Positions 10,881 to 21,208 are shown, counted from the stretch's first letter. The stretch is 64,000 nt of DNA from Limnephilus marmoratus (GCA_917880885.1 OU862921.1:52812508-52876507), one strand, 5' to 3'. Numbers and translations: made by a program. The notes: generated by a model not told the origin, from the letters alone.

Positions 10881-11999
10881 GTAGTATGAAATAAAAGAAA
10901 GGAGACATATTTTTCCAATCTATATCATACAAATTATCTACATACTATTACCAAAGAACACGTTTTACTATGATGCCCACGAAAATATATATCTATTTTT
11001 TTTCATCCACATTTTATCACAACGGGAAGAAATTTATTGTGCAGATTATTCAAAGTATTTGTCTTTTTTATTTAACATTAAATCGGTTAATGCGTTTCCT
11101 ACTTCAGTCTTAATCATAAAACGTCTCGGATAATGAACGCAGTATGAGGATTGAGGATATGCCATATTTATACTAGCAGCTAATGGAAGGGAATACAATT
11201 GTGCAGAATCAATCAAACGTGTTATTCATTTCTTTTTGTTTATCTGATATCAGTTTCCGTATCATTCTATAATAATTTACCTTCAAAGAGCTTTCAGCAA
11301 CTAAGTGAATTGTCAGTGAGACCGTAAAAGCTCCAACGTAGAAATATAAATGACACCTCAAAAGACAACAAACATTCATCCCTTCCCGCCCACCCCTTCC
11401 AACTTCCTTCTTCCCCTTCCCCTTCCTGCTTCACCCCAACTTCTCATCTGAAGCGAATAAGAAAGAAAGCTTAGACAGTGATATATTGTAGCCACTTACG
11501 GCTAATGATTGTCAAGTAACGGTGTCCATTAAATCGTGTCGGGTTCGTCATACAAAAAATATATATAAATCCCGCGATGCGCAATGGGAGAGAGCAGAGC
11601 CGGCAACGCCGCCCGAGCCGCTGGGAAGAAGCTTAAAACTTCTGCCTAAGCGTTACATGGTTTTTGCATTTGGGCCTCTTGGTGTAGGCGTCACGTAGAG
11701 CTCCGAGCGGTCCGTATGTTCCTTGTACTCGTACAGGATGTAGAGTACTCGCAGTATAGGCTATAGAAGGCACGGCCTATAATACGGTGCCCAGACTTTA
11801 TGCCGCACGGGAAAATAATATTTTATTCAGGAGTCTGATGTGCGAGCCGGCTGCAGTCAGGATTTAGTCTAAATATCTTCAAGAATTTTCGAACATACGT
11901 TCCGCAACGTGACCCTTCCAATAAATCTCCCGGCAAAAAAAAAAGTTTTTTAGTTTAGATTCAACTATATAAACCACTTATTATTCTTTAATTGATAAA
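10881..11999. other. no gene recognised; GC-richer block with TATA-like site
   Basis: Mostly AT-rich. From about 11560 to 11890 the sequence is notably GC-richer and starts with ATATATATAAATCCCGCG. This could be a promoter/5' leader or an LTR relic, but no terminal repeats, ORF or splice pattern support a specific call. Confidence 0.4.
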
Positions 12000-12584
12000 C
12001 TAATGTTTAAGACAAGATTTGTATGCATAGCACAAATAATTATTAGCCTGAAACACTCATCTACATTGAATCACCTGTCGGACTCGAGTCCCTCCGGCGG
12101 CATGTATTTTTTCTCGGGAGATTTTTTCAATATAGATGAGTATTTCAGGCTGATAATTATTACTTATAATAATTGTTACACTTTGTGCTGTGCATAAAAA
12201 AATCTTGTCTTAAACATTAGTTTATCAATTAAAAAATAATAATTAATATTTGATGAGTTAAAGTATTTCACCAGGTGGCGTAGACATAATTTGTCTCGAC
12301 GCCACCTGGTGGGAGATTCAGCACTTACAATGCCTTTCTCATATAAAATAAAGTTAATTGTTTGCAGGTGGAAAAATGTAATAAGCAGTAATTGTTGAAT
12401 GAAACACTAGTATATTTTGATTTATTTGGCGGGCAGGAGATAAGCCGACGTAGCTCAGTGGATAAGAGCAGTTGACCGGAAATCAGAAGGGCTCGGGTTC
12501 GAGTCCCGTTGGCGGAATGTATCTTTTCTCGGGAGATTTCTTCAATGTAAATGAGTATTTCAGGCTAATAATTATTGCTTATAA
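12000..12584 (+). mobile_element. palindromic SINE composite P, copy 1
   Basis: Three parts are visible. 12000-12235 is a foldback: ACTAATGTTTAAGACAAGAT at the left and ATCTTGTCTTAAACATTAGT at the right surround a SINE B-box remnant. 12236-12430 is a linker with a strong hairpin (CACCAGGTGGCG at 12269-12280, CGCCACCTGGTG at 12300-12311). 12430-12584 is a tRNA-derived SINE whose tail repeats the foldback arm sequence. The same three-part order occurs at 48737-49515. A Helitron interrupts the SINE tail at 12585. Confidence 0.8.
12444..12515 (+). other. tRNA-like head of SINE P
   Basis: The A box TAGCTCAGTGG (12451-12461) and B box GGTTCGAGTCC (12496-12506) are good RNA polymerase III signals. 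GCCGACG (12444-12450) can pair with CGTTGGC (12507-12513) as a 7-bp acceptor stem with one G-T pair. The anticodon arm is poor, so this is a SINE head rather than a working tRNA gene. Confidence 0.75.
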
Positions 12585-14260
12585 TCTATATATATATAAA
12601 AATTTAGGTTCCGTATGTTTGCGTTCGCTAACCTCGGAAAGTAATCGATGTATTGACACAAAATTTTTACAGAACATTGAATTTTAGCAGAAGAGCGTTT
12701 ATGCATACTTTTTATTTGGAAGTTCCAAAGGAAAAGGATAATTTTATGCGTTTTAAATTGACTCTTAATTTGTTATAGTAAACAACGGAATGAGAGTTCT
12801 AGACAGTGTTGCCATTTTATTAATTTTATTAAATTTACAAAAATTTATGATACCTACATTTAGGTATTAGAAGAATTTAATCGGATTTAAAAGTAGAATT
12901 ATATCTAACAAATTATGACCAAATTATTTTAATTATGATTAAATTATAAATTATTAATTATGATTGATGTGTAAGTTTATCACCATTCATGGGATGCCTC
13001 GCTCACGTTCAAACATAGGCTGTCGTCTGTCGTACTCGACACGCAAACGCAGATCGTCAGAGAAGATCAAACCGCACTGATCAAGAACGTTTAGACGATA
13101 ATGAACATCTTCGAGTTAGAATTATTCAGAGGCGAGCAGAAGAACTGGCGAATCGTCGGGAAGAAAGACTTAAAAGCTTACGAGTAGAAACGCGAAGAAG
13201 GCGAGCAGCACATTCATCTCAACAACGTCAAGAATAAATAGATCAACGCCGAAGACGAATGCAAGTGCAACTTTTGAATAACCATGCTTCGTACCATCGA
13301 ATTGCTTTTTCATACGAACCAGATTACAATACCTCTTGTAAATTTGTTCAAATCGGTAAAATGTATAAAGTTTGTCCACACTGCAAAGCGATGAAATTTA
13401 AAGGAGAAACTCAAGGAATGTGTTGTGCGAGCGGCAAAGTGAAGCTACCTGAAATTGATCAGCCAATAGCACCACTGATAAATTTGTTCCAAGGAATTAC
13501 TGATGATTCAAAACATTTCCTCAAAAATATTAGAAAATACAATTCATGTTTTCAGATGACTTCATTTGGCGCTAACGTTATAACAGAAAATTTTATGCCG
13601 ACGTTTAAAATTCAGGGACAAATTTACCATAAAGCTGGCTCTTTACTTCCTTTTCACAGCAATCAACATAAATTTCTACAAATATATTTCATGGGAGATC
13701 AAAATGATTAGTTGAATGCACGCTGTCAAATCTCTACTAAAGTCAAAAGGCATATTGTTGAGTCGTTGCAAAAAATGTTACATGATAACAATAATTTAAT
13801 TCGAATGTTCAAAAATACAATTGATCTCATGCCATCAGACAGCCATAAAATTATCATTAGTGCTGATCAAACACCGGCAAGTGAGCATGTCAGATGATAT
13901 AATGCGCCAACAATTAATGAGGTGGGAATTGTCATGGTTGGAGAAGAATTTCATCCTCGCAATATCGTTTTGCAACGCATAAATGATCAACCACAAAGAA
14001 TTGCTGACACTAATAGGTGCTAATCTATAATAAAATGATATTGTATAAGCATTTAAGGTCTGAATAAATAAATATTTTTTTAAATTTACGAATGTTTTTT
14101 TTTCTTCCCTTATATTCTACACTACAGCATAGTCACAGCAGTTATTCAATTAAGCAATGTGTCTTCTTGGAAAATGCACAGTTGCTGGACAATTTTTGTT
14201 AACTCCTCTAATAATTAAAAACAGACAAAGCCACAGCGAAGCGTGGTCGGGTTCAGCTAG
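12585..14260 (+). mobile_element. Helitron, internally deleted, with precise ends
   Basis: The element starts TCTATATATATATAAAAA and ends GGTTCAGCTAG. It lies between A (12584) and T (14261), as expected for Helitron insertion at AT. A 3' hairpin (CCACAGCGAAGCGTGG, 14231-14246, with a bulge) lies just before the CTAG end. It carries a decayed N-terminal Helitron reading frame but neither the Rep (HUH) nor the helicase domain. It is inserted in the tail of SINE P: the flanks GCTTATAA and TAATTTAT join to match the uninterrupted tail at 12160. Confidence 0.9.
12991..14026 (+). pseudogene. Helitron Rep/helicase protein, N-terminal region only
   Basis: The frame starts MPRSRSNIG, shifts once, and then continues in one frame with internal stops near 13239, 13709 and 13895. 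Between the stops lie RRRRMQVQLLNNH, VCPHCKAMKFKGETQGMCC, SGKVKLPEIDQP, IIISADQTPASEH and YNAPTINEVGIVMVGEEFHP. The CPHC..MCC zinc-binding motif followed by GKVKLP is the hallmark of the region before the Rep domain in insect Helitron proteins. Ordinary Helitron proteins exceed 1,200 residues; about 340 codons remain here. It ends at DTNRC plus a stop, before the HUH and Pif1-like helicase parts. It cannot act in transposition itself. Confidence 0.85.
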
Positions 14261-15640
14261 TAATTTATATAAATCACAATCAAACTACTTTGATACATAT
14301 TAAGCACTACGTCAAAGCTTTCAAAGTATCTTTCAATTTAGAAATGAACGCTTGTATAACAACAATCCCAATGAATTTGGAAAACAGATCTTCAATAGAA
14401 ATTTTGTGAAGTAATGAAACTGTTTCTCAGTGCGTATTTAACCATATATGTTGGGGTCAACGAAGATCAAGCACTTATCGCAAATTAAATTAAAATCTCA
14501 AAATAAAATCAATTATGTTTGAAAGTGTTCAAAAAGCTTTATCATAGAAGGCAATAAGTTGGAATGTGGTAACAATGTGTCCAGCCCTCCGATATAACCG
14601 AGATGGAATCCGACCATTTGAATCACCAACGCAAATGCCGTTAATTAAAGTGAAAGCCCTTCACGACCAACCCCTCCCCGCTCCCACCCCTTCCGCCGCT
14701 TCTACCTTCTCACACTCGCAATAGCCCATGGCATTTATTTTCTGTATAAATTCCAGCAATAATGAAAATTTTATACGAATTTCCCGGAGGAAGGGAAAAG
14801 GACACTGGTCCGTACAATGTAACTATCGTGAAACAATGGTCTCATCCTGAAAACTACAATTCCTAAAAAGATTCGCATGCTTGATTCAAAATGTTCACTA
14901 CATCCAATATGCCGAATTCATTAAACAAATAAATAGATCAAACCTTTTTCTATTAAAAGGTACTTTTACTTAACCAGGAGATCCTTTTATCGGCTTTTAG
15001 TTTGAACTAAGCATTGTTAGGGCAATCGAAATAATTCAATGTAGGCAAGTATGTAGATGTTTTGTTCTGGAATTGTTACCTTATTGAAAATAGGCTTTTG
15101 TCCGATTGCCCATTATGAGGAGATGCCATTTTTCTTTGGAAAAGACTATTTGCCATCGAATTTCTTCATGTCTTTAGAAAAGGATAAGTCGGATTATCAA
15201 GGTTGATTCCAAGTAAAAACAATTGATCTTTGTATGAGTAGCTACGCTTAAGAAGTGACTTCAAAAGATTTTAGAATTACTAAGCAGACTCCAGCCAATC
15301 AAATATAACATTTAAAGAGATGGAAGAAATATGTGTGGTTATTCATCTTTTTGTAATTTCCTAAGTTACTTTTCGATGATTGTACCATCTTCCTTCAGTG
15401 TTAAAATGTATCACTGTACTTATCAGGGCCATCCCATTTCGACAATTAAGATTAAGATATCCACCGCATTTTGTGAACGTATATTGCATTTTAAATTCCA
15501 AAGAAAGTGATCGTTTTTCGGTCAATATTAGGATGATGTTTCATGAAAATATAACCTCAGTGCGCTCAATTCACGGACGTGGGCAGGATATAATATTTAT
15601 TCGTGTGTGTCACACAGTGTCCTCTATAGCAATACCAAAA
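14261..15640. other. no gene recognised; short LINE relic
   Basis: A short piece near 14330-14420 translates to LYNNNPNEFGK, matching the C-terminal motif of the LINE fragment at 16.2 kb. The rest is AT-rich with an isolated C-rich patch at 14665-14710. The frame at 15380-15760 shows no family features. Confidence 0.5.
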
Positions 15641-15644
15641 CTTT

Positions 15645-15790
15645 TGTTCAATTTTATTTATTTATTGTTTCTTTACACTGCAGGTAAAATGTTTACAATA
15701 CAATTTGTTACCTCACTAGGACAAACCTGTGTTGAGGTTAACAATAATTATACAAGTTAATAAAATAACACAAAATTATACAGATATTAA
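15645..15790 (-). mobile_element. LINE 3' tail fragment
   Basis: On the minus strand it reads GTGTAAAGAAACAATAAATAAATAAAA, a tail shared with the minus-strand LINE end at 30850. Only untranslated 3' sequence is present. Confidence 0.45.
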
Positions 15791-15859
15791 AAGAACAATA
15801 TTGTTGTATTTCTTACAGATTGAGATTATGGGTACCTACTGGTACCTACTAAACTGATG

Positions 15860-16395
15860 GCGCTAGGTAGTACATTAATGTAGACTTTTAGGGCGACCAT
15901 AGATGCGAATAATACTTAAGTGCAACATATACACACGAATACGAGACATGCTAAAAGAGCTAAATATGTTGACGGTGAAGCAAACTGTGTATTTTAATGT
16001 ACTTATTTTTTTACATAAAATTAACATGGGGATGATGTCTAAGGAACTAAAAAGAAAAATACATTATAATAACGAAACACACGGACACGGGACAAGAAAT
16101 TCAAAGCAAATTAGACTGCCGACAAGAAAAAAATCAAGCACCCAGAAATCTCTGATGCACCAGGCCGTCCAACTGTATAACAACAACCCGAATGAATTTA
16201 CTGAGATAAAAAATATAAATAAGTTTAAAAAAGAATTACGAAAATACGTCTTCCTCAATTATTAATGTCTTTATTTATGTGTAACATTTAAAAAATGATT
16301 ATGTTTGCCAACCAATGTAAATGTTTATATCTTTATAAAATATTAGTACACACAAAGATGTGAGCTAACTTAAGATTAATAAATACATAAAATAG
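15860..16395 (+). mobile_element. LINE I (Jockey/CR1-like) 3' end
   Basis: A 5'-truncated copy holding the last 110 or so codons of the reverse-transcriptase ORF and an AT-rich 3' tail ending near AATAAATACATAAAAT. Confidence 0.65.
15903..16265 (+). CDS. reverse transcriptase C-terminus (LINE I, partial)
   Basis: A 120-codon frame. From about residue 8 it reads YTRIRDMLKELNMLTVKQ, then NVLIFLHKIN, THGHGTRNSKQIRLP, LYNNNPNEFTEI and FKKELRKYVF. This order (RxxxLNxLTVxQ, HxYxTRNxxxxRLP, LYNxLPxE, FKxxLRxYL) is the thumb/connection end of many Jockey- and CR1-group LINE proteins. Palm and endonuclease are absent, so it is an inactive fragment with an intact frame to the stop. The ATG is simply the first one available after truncation. 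Confidence 0.75.
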   Translation: MRIILKCNIYTRIRDMLKELNMLTVKQTVYFNVLIFLHKINMGMMSKELKRKIHYNNETHGHGTRNSKQIRLPTRKKSSTQKSLMHQAVQLYNNNPNEFTEIKNINKFKKELRKYVFLNY

Positions 16396-16525
16396 TTTTG
16401 AGATCTGATTTAAAATAATTTTTTTTGTTTTTGCTTTGTTTTTAAGGATTAAGTTGTAAATAATAAATATATGTATATAATTTAACATGCTATATATTTG
16501 GCAGGAGGAAGATGAAAAAAAAGGT

Positions 16526-17006
16526 TTAACCCTCTCGAACACGAGATACTCATATGAGGCCCCAAAATTAATCATCTTTGACAAACTGCCATTTCATAAT
16601 TCCAATCATCTTTTCAAATACAACCTCACCATAGATCACTTTGGACCTTGCTTGATGACAATTGATAGTTCAAAAACTTGCCATCACAAGAATACACTAA
16701 CCCAGGTTGATTTGAAATTTCATTGCAAAAGTAAATTGTTTCTCCTCCTTTCAACGAACCATTAAATATTGAAATTCAACCATTATAAACAGTAAATTCA
16801 TATTTTTAGTTGCTCTGTACTTACATCTTACTTGTGAAACCATTAGAATGTTATTTTCATAATATTTTAGTAAATATCTATTTTTATATGCTCTATACAT
16901 ACATCTTACTTGTGAAACCATTAGAATGTTATTTTCTTAAGATTTTATATTGATTTCTTTGCAAAAACTAATCGGCCTCATATGAGGTCTATGTATTCCA
17001 AGAGTT
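16526..17006. mobile_element. piggyBac-like non-autonomous element (degraded)
   Basis: TTAA (16526-16529) is followed by CCCTCTCGAACACGAG and then ACTCATATGAGGCC. Near 16977-17006 the inverted counterpart GGCCTCATATGAGGTCTATG and TATTCCAAGAG is seen, giving roughly 30-bp imperfect terminal repeats with the palindrome CTCATATGAG. The right TTAA is not preserved. Inside, 16803-16958 is a 78-bp direct duplication. The minus strand near 16570-16770 shows short stretches that could be decayed transposase, but this is weak. Confidence 0.55.
16803..16958. repeat. 78-bp tandem duplication
   Basis: TACATCTTACTTGTGAAACC with CATTAGAATGTTATTTTC after it occurs twice, 78 bp apart, with few differences. 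Confidence 0.85.
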
Positions 17007-17177
17007 GTCAATATGTTATCAATATTTGTCAATATGTAGTTGTAGTTAGTCAATATGTCAATATCAACCAACTCTGCGAATAAACTTATTTTGTTTGTTG
17101 TATTTTGATATGGAATTGAAATATTTATGAGGATATTTTATTTTTATTACATTCTTTATCATTTTTGAAGGCATAAA

Positions 17178-17273
17178 ATGAGTTCAAGAATGAATGAGAA
17201 TTGTGATCTCGATGAAGATCAAATTTTGACCCTGCGTACTCTCCCCGGTGGTTCTGACGAAGAAGATTTTTTG
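17178..17273 (+). pseudogene. piggyBac-like transposase N-terminal scrap
   Basis: ATG at 17178 opens MSSRMNENCDLDEDQILTLR followed by TLPGGSDEEDFL, an acidic N-terminus of the type seen in piggyBac-family transposases. The similarity stops abruptly at about 17273, where minus-strand LINE sequence begins. No catalytic DDD region is present. The call rests on composition and position near a TTAA-type terminal repeat. Confidence 0.45.
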
Positions 17274-18885
17274 ATTACCTTGTTTTGTATTACCTGTAAT
17301 TCATTTATGTCTGTTTCACATGCGTTTCCCCAGATTTCAGTCAAATAATTTAAATGTGAGTGTACGAGTCTATAATATAAACCAATTTTTAATTTATTTG
17401 GCAACAGATATGATAGCCCCCTAAATACGCAACTTAAGGGGATGATTTTATCTTTAATACCTTGTATGTGTTATTTAAATGTCAAAAACTGATCAGCCCA
17501 AGATATTTTTCCTGGATCAGGATTTGCAGGTCGTTGTTTTCAATTTTTGAGGGTACATGAGGAGGAACTATTTTACGGGTTGAGCATAAGATCATGTATC
17601 CTGTTTTTTTAACATCCATTGTTAAAACATTTGATTGAAACCAACTGTTGATCTGTTTGTGCATTTTCTAGTAAGATATCTAAATCTTTACCCTATTAGA
17701 AAATTGCTGTATCATCTGCATATAAAAAGATTTGACCATTTAAAATTAATTGCGAAATATCATTGATGTAAATTTGGAACAGTAGTGGACCTAGTATGGA
17801 CCCCTTCGGAACTCCATAGTTTATTGGAATGTAGTTGCTATTTTGATTGTTAATGCTAACGAATTGCTTTCTATTGCTAAGATATGATTTGAGTAGATTG
17901 AGAGCAGGACCAACTACACCATTTTTCTCGAGTTTCTTGAGAAGTATGTCATGACTAACTGTATCAAAGGCTTTTCGAAGGTCAACTAATATGGATAAAA
18001 TATAATTTCCACCATCAATGCCGCTTCTAAGTTTATTGATTAAGTCATTTTTTGCTCCTAGTGTGTTCGATTTTTTTCTATAGCCGTATTGTTTTTTATA
18101 TAAGAAATTTTTTTTTAGCAGAAAATTGTTTAATCTTTCGTAAATTACATGTTCAAAAATTTTAGATAAAATTTGTAAGATTGAGATGGGTCTGTAGTTT
18201 GAGGTATTTATTTTGGACCCACCTTTGTGAATTGGTATCACCTTAGCAATTTTACAGCTATCGGAAAAAGTTCCCTCTTTAAAACATTGGTTGATTAATT
18301 TTGATAAAGTAGGTATCAATTCTGTGGAGAGACTTAGCAGTGTCTTACATTTGAGTGAATCGTAACCAGCACAGCATTTGGTTTTAGAGATTTTAATATT
18401 TTACTTATTTCTAACTCCGTAGTGGGCTGAAGATATAAAGATTCAATTCTGTCATGCACTAACGTTATTTCATTGGCTGGATTGTGTTTGACTTTGCCAT
18501 GTATATTAGCGGCTAGGGAGGAGCCAATGTTGCAAAAGAAATTGTTAAATTGGTCGCATATCTCTACATTGTTAGTGATTATTTCATCATTAATGATTAG
18601 TTTATTGCAAAAATTTCTTGAGGTGTAAGATTGATTCTGAAGAATATTATTAATTAAGTTCCAAGTTTTTTTACTGTTATTTTCGCATTTTTTAAAAAGA
18701 TTACTGTAATGTGTTTGTTTTAAGTTTCGTTTTTTTGTAGTGACATTATTTCTTATTTTTAAAAATTCTGCTTTTAATAAGGTGTTATTTGGTTGTTTTT
18801 TTTAGTTTCAGATGTAATTTATTTCTTTTATTGATTAATTTTATAAGGTCTTTGGTTATCCAGTCTGGGTTATTTATGTTTTTTC
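17274..18885 (-). mobile_element. LINE A (Jockey/CR1-like), both ends truncated
   Basis: Minus-strand LINE running from a pre-RT region (INNPDWITKDLIKLINKRNK at the high-coordinate end) through NFCNKL, FCNIGSSLAANI, the RT palm and the start of the thumb. The 3' part is cut at the junction with piggyBac-like sequence at 17273. The 5' part abuts LINE B at about 18885. Several frameshifts break the frame. Confidence 0.8.
17696..18319 (-). CDS. reverse transcriptase palm/fingers of LINE A (partial)
   Basis: A 207-codon frame with the RT motifs of non-LTR elements in order: AKVIPIHKGG (about residues 24-33), NYRPISIL (41-48), KKQYGYRKK (75-83), LVDLRKAFDTVSH (112-124), YGVPKGSILGPLLF (166-179), YINDI (182-186) and FLYADDTAIF (198-207). 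The catalytic aspartates D in LRKAFD and DD in YADD are all present. Thumb sequence continues in other frames (17482-17664: KTGYM and KYLGLI; 17219-17404: HSHLNYLTEIWG). The copy is broken by frameshifts and cannot encode a full ORF2. Confidence 0.85.
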   Translation of the reverse strand: MIPTLSKLINQCFKEGTFSDSCKIAKVIPIHKGGSKINTSNYRPISILQILSKIFEHVIYERLNNFLLKKNFLYKKQYGYRKKSNTLGAKNDLINKLRSGIDGGNYILSILVDLRKAFDTVSHDILLKKLEKNGVVGPALNLLKSYLSNRKQFVSINNQNSNYIPINYGVPKGSILGPLLFQIYINDISQLILNGQIFLYADDTAIF

Positions 18886-19305
18886 CCCACCTTTGAAAAG
18901 AGGTACAACCTTAGCATTCTTACAATGAGAAGGAAATGTGCCACTCTTAAAACTAAGGTTAACAATGTGAGATATGGGACCAGCCAATACAGAAACATGC
19001 TGTTTGTATACCATGATGCTTAAGCCATCAATACCACAGGAAAAAGACATTTTTATTTCACTTATCACCTTTGAAACTTCATAAACGCTAGTAGTTTTAA
19101 ATTCAAAGCTCTCTCCTGAAAATTGAGTAGAAGGTATAAAATTGTTAATACGACACATTTCGGTAGTTTTATTTGCACTGCACAATTGTTTTGCGAATCT
19201 AGGACCAATATCACTGAAGAGGCTATTTACGTGATTAGTGATTATATTTGGATTCTCTTCCATTGAGATGATATTGTTATTGATTTTTAATTTTTTTATA
19301 GACAC
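18874..19305 (-). pseudogene. LINE B pre-RT and first RT block
   Basis: The frame reads INNNIISMEENPNIITNHVN, then FSDIGPRFAKQL, VSEIKMSFSCGIDGLS-like sequence, ISHIVNLSFKSGTFPSHCKN and AKVVPLFKGG. FFxxIG, S.G.DGL and FP..WK.A.V.PL.KGG are standard landmarks preceding the RT palm of Jockey/CR1-type LINEs. The palm itself (YADD) is missing because the element ends at the junction with LINE A. Confidence 0.75.
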
Positions 19306-19404
19306 TTGCTCCTTTTGTATATTTACAGCCTCCTTTATAATCTTCCACTGTTGTTTGGTATTTCCATTAACGTTATACAGTTTCCTTTTGTAATATGCTT
19401 GCTC

Positions 19405-19632
19405 TTTTTTTTTTAAATTAGCTCCACACAGGAGGCGCCGAGGAAAACAACTTCCCTAGGGGCCTATGTCATCTTTGAGGATGCTGTGTGGAGGGTTTTT
19501 TTAAGGGAAAGGAAGGAGAAGAAGATATGGGAAGGAAAAAGATATGAGGGGTGGGTAGGAATCTGGGGGTCAGTGTGACCAGGAGTGACGGACGTATGAA
19601 TCTATTCCTCATACTGCGGTGCAAGGCGAGTT
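19405..19632 (-). mobile_element. SINE-like element E, copy 4 (5'-truncated), inside LINE B
   Basis: Poly-T, then TTAGCTCCACACAGGAGG, the hairpin arms and GATGCTGTGTGGAGGG. It extends to TGCGGTGCAAGGCGA, where LINE B sequence resumes (TTTGTACATTTTATAA). LINE B coding on each side lines up across it. Confidence 0.85.
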
Positions 19633-19644
19633 GCTTTGTACATT

Positions 19645-20692
19645 TTATAATTTTTTACACCAGTTTCTATACCTTTTGTAATAATCCAGCAGTTGAATAT
19701 TATTGGAATATGCTCGACATTTGTTGTGTAATTTGTCTCGGGTTCTGAGACATTTAATAATTCCAATATTTATCCAAGGTTTTAAATATTTCATGTTATG
19801 CTTTACACTTCGTACAGACGAACTTTCCACGTGCATTTTTAAACATTTAATGAAATTTTCAGTAGCTAAATTAATATCTTGCGATGACAGTACTGACTGC
19901 CATGATTCTTTCTTTAATTTGACCTTCAAAAGATTGTTATCGATGACGGTTTTCATTATCTTGTGCTATTTTATTTAGTGTAAAGCTCATAAATCTCAGC
20001 AATATCACATCATGATCTGTTATGTCAGTAGTGAAGACAGCTCCCTGTGGTTCAAATTTAGATTTTTACCATAATATGATCGATGTAGCTTGAAGTGGTA
20101 GAAGAAACTCTGGTAGGTGAAATTATGATTGGCTTCAAGCCATGAAAAGCCAAAAGAGAGAGGTATTTTTGAGTTTTCATATCGCTCCTATGATCTCCTT
20201 ATTTTGTAGAGATGTAGAGTCAAGCAGTGCACTCAGTGATTCAAGGAAATTATGTATATGAGCCAGGGACGGAGATCTATAAACAGCTATAACACACAAG
20301 GTACTCGATATCTGCATTTTTAAGCAGTTTGCTCCAGGGAAAACAATTTCCTCAACAGTCACGTGAAAATTTTGTTTTACATAGGCAACTACACCATCAT
20401 TTTGCAAATAGTTATTATTTGTGTTGTAAACTGCGTATCCGGGAATGTTAGGTATATTGGTAAAATTTTTCAGCCAGGCTTCTATAAAAACAAGTACCTC
20501 AGGACGATGCTCAATACTATCCAGCATGGTTATGGTTTCATCAAAGTTTTTGTTTAAACTTCTAACGTTCAAACAAAGTAAAGAAAATTTGGTATGTTTT
20601 TAAAAGTTTTTGCAAGTTAATGAATCTTTAATAGTTACATTAGATTCTGCATGATCAATCAAGTCAATGTATTTTCCAAAATCAATATCCAT
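19645..20692 (-). pseudogene. LINE B AP-type endonuclease and linker
   Basis: From 20692 the frame gives MDFGKYIDLI, an in-frame TAA, then LCLNVRSLNKNFDE, VLVFIEAWL, YAVYNTNNNY, GVVAYVKQNF and LCVIAVYRSP. After a frameshift come SPTRVSSTTSSYIDHIMV and TDITDHDVILL, then from 19956 KSFxx-type linker sequence with KYLKPWINIGIIKCLRTRDK. NVRSLN, the GVVAYVK strand, the TR..SS..IDHI motif and the final S/T-D-H are typical of LINE apurinic endonucleases. The usual ET near residue 40 is EA here, and the GDxN block is lost at the frameshift near 20177. Inactive. Confidence 0.8.
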
Positions 20693-20825
20693 TTTAATGA
20701 TGAAAATTAATTTATTAAATTACTTTATTCCGTTTAAAATATAAATAATCAATTCGTATTAACCGAAACCACGTTTAAGAAAGCATTGGATTTAATTTTT
20801 TGTCAAAACATTTATTGTTTGGTTA

Positions 20826-21208
20826 GAGCTTTTTTTACGTTAGCTCCACACAGGAGTGCTTGAGGAAAAAAATCGCTCAGGGTCTATGTCATCTTTGGGG
20901 ATGCTGTGTGGAGGGAAGGAAAAGGTATGAGGGGTGGTTAAGAATCTGTGGGTCGAGAGCGTCTGGCTGGAGAAGTCAGGTGAGAGATTGGTTGAGGAAG
21001 ATCTAATCCTCAACTAATCTCTGTCGATCCGGCTCTCTATGCACAAAACGCATTGGCCGCAAAGACCTAGACACCTCATGAACTTGGGCACCCATGCTAA
21101 GTCACCTACGTAGTGAACCACGTGGGTTGACCTATGGCAGGATTGTTGATTATCCAACAAATGGTTCCCAGGGTGGTGATACCCATACCCGCCTCCCAAA
21201 TTGACTTG
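20826..21208 (-). mobile_element. SINE-like element E, copy 5
   Basis: Minus-strand copy running from poly-T and TTAGCTCCACACAGGAG to the 5' block ACCCGCCTCCCAAATTGAC. A small internal deletion lies near the CAGGAGTG/ACGGACG region. Confidence 0.8.

Larger units (their letters stand above)
18880..20760 (-). mobile_element. LINE B (Jockey/CR1-like), 5' part, with nested SINE
   Basis: A LINE whose endonuclease start is retained: an ATG near 20692 opens MDFGKYIDLIDH. It reaches into the RT (VVPLFKGG near 18890), where it stops against LINE A. A minus-strand SINE-like E copy (19405-19632) interrupts it. Frameshifts and stops are scattered. Confidence 0.8.

Noticed and set aside
10489..10932. A 147-codon proline/serine-rich minus-strand frame and glycine-rich plus-strand frames
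   Set aside because: These are translations of a purine-rich tract in a Helitron-type element. Open frames on both strands follow from the base bias.
11560..11890. A GC-rich block starting with a TATA-like sequence, considered as an LTR or gene promoter
   Set aside because: No terminal repeats, no target duplication, no initiator at the right spacing and no ORF. Left as unassigned.
12444..12515. A tRNA gene with good A and B boxes
   Set aside because: The anticodon arm is poor and the same head with the same long tail recurs at 49.4 kb, so it is a SINE head.
13170..13379. A minus-strand 69-codon hydrophobic frame
   Set aside because: It is the complement of the Helitron coding remnant, which has clear family motifs on the plus strand.
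16570..16770. A decayed piggyBac transposase C-terminus on the minus strand
   Set aside because: Only short, frame-shifted similarities could be guessed by eye, not enough for a separate feature.
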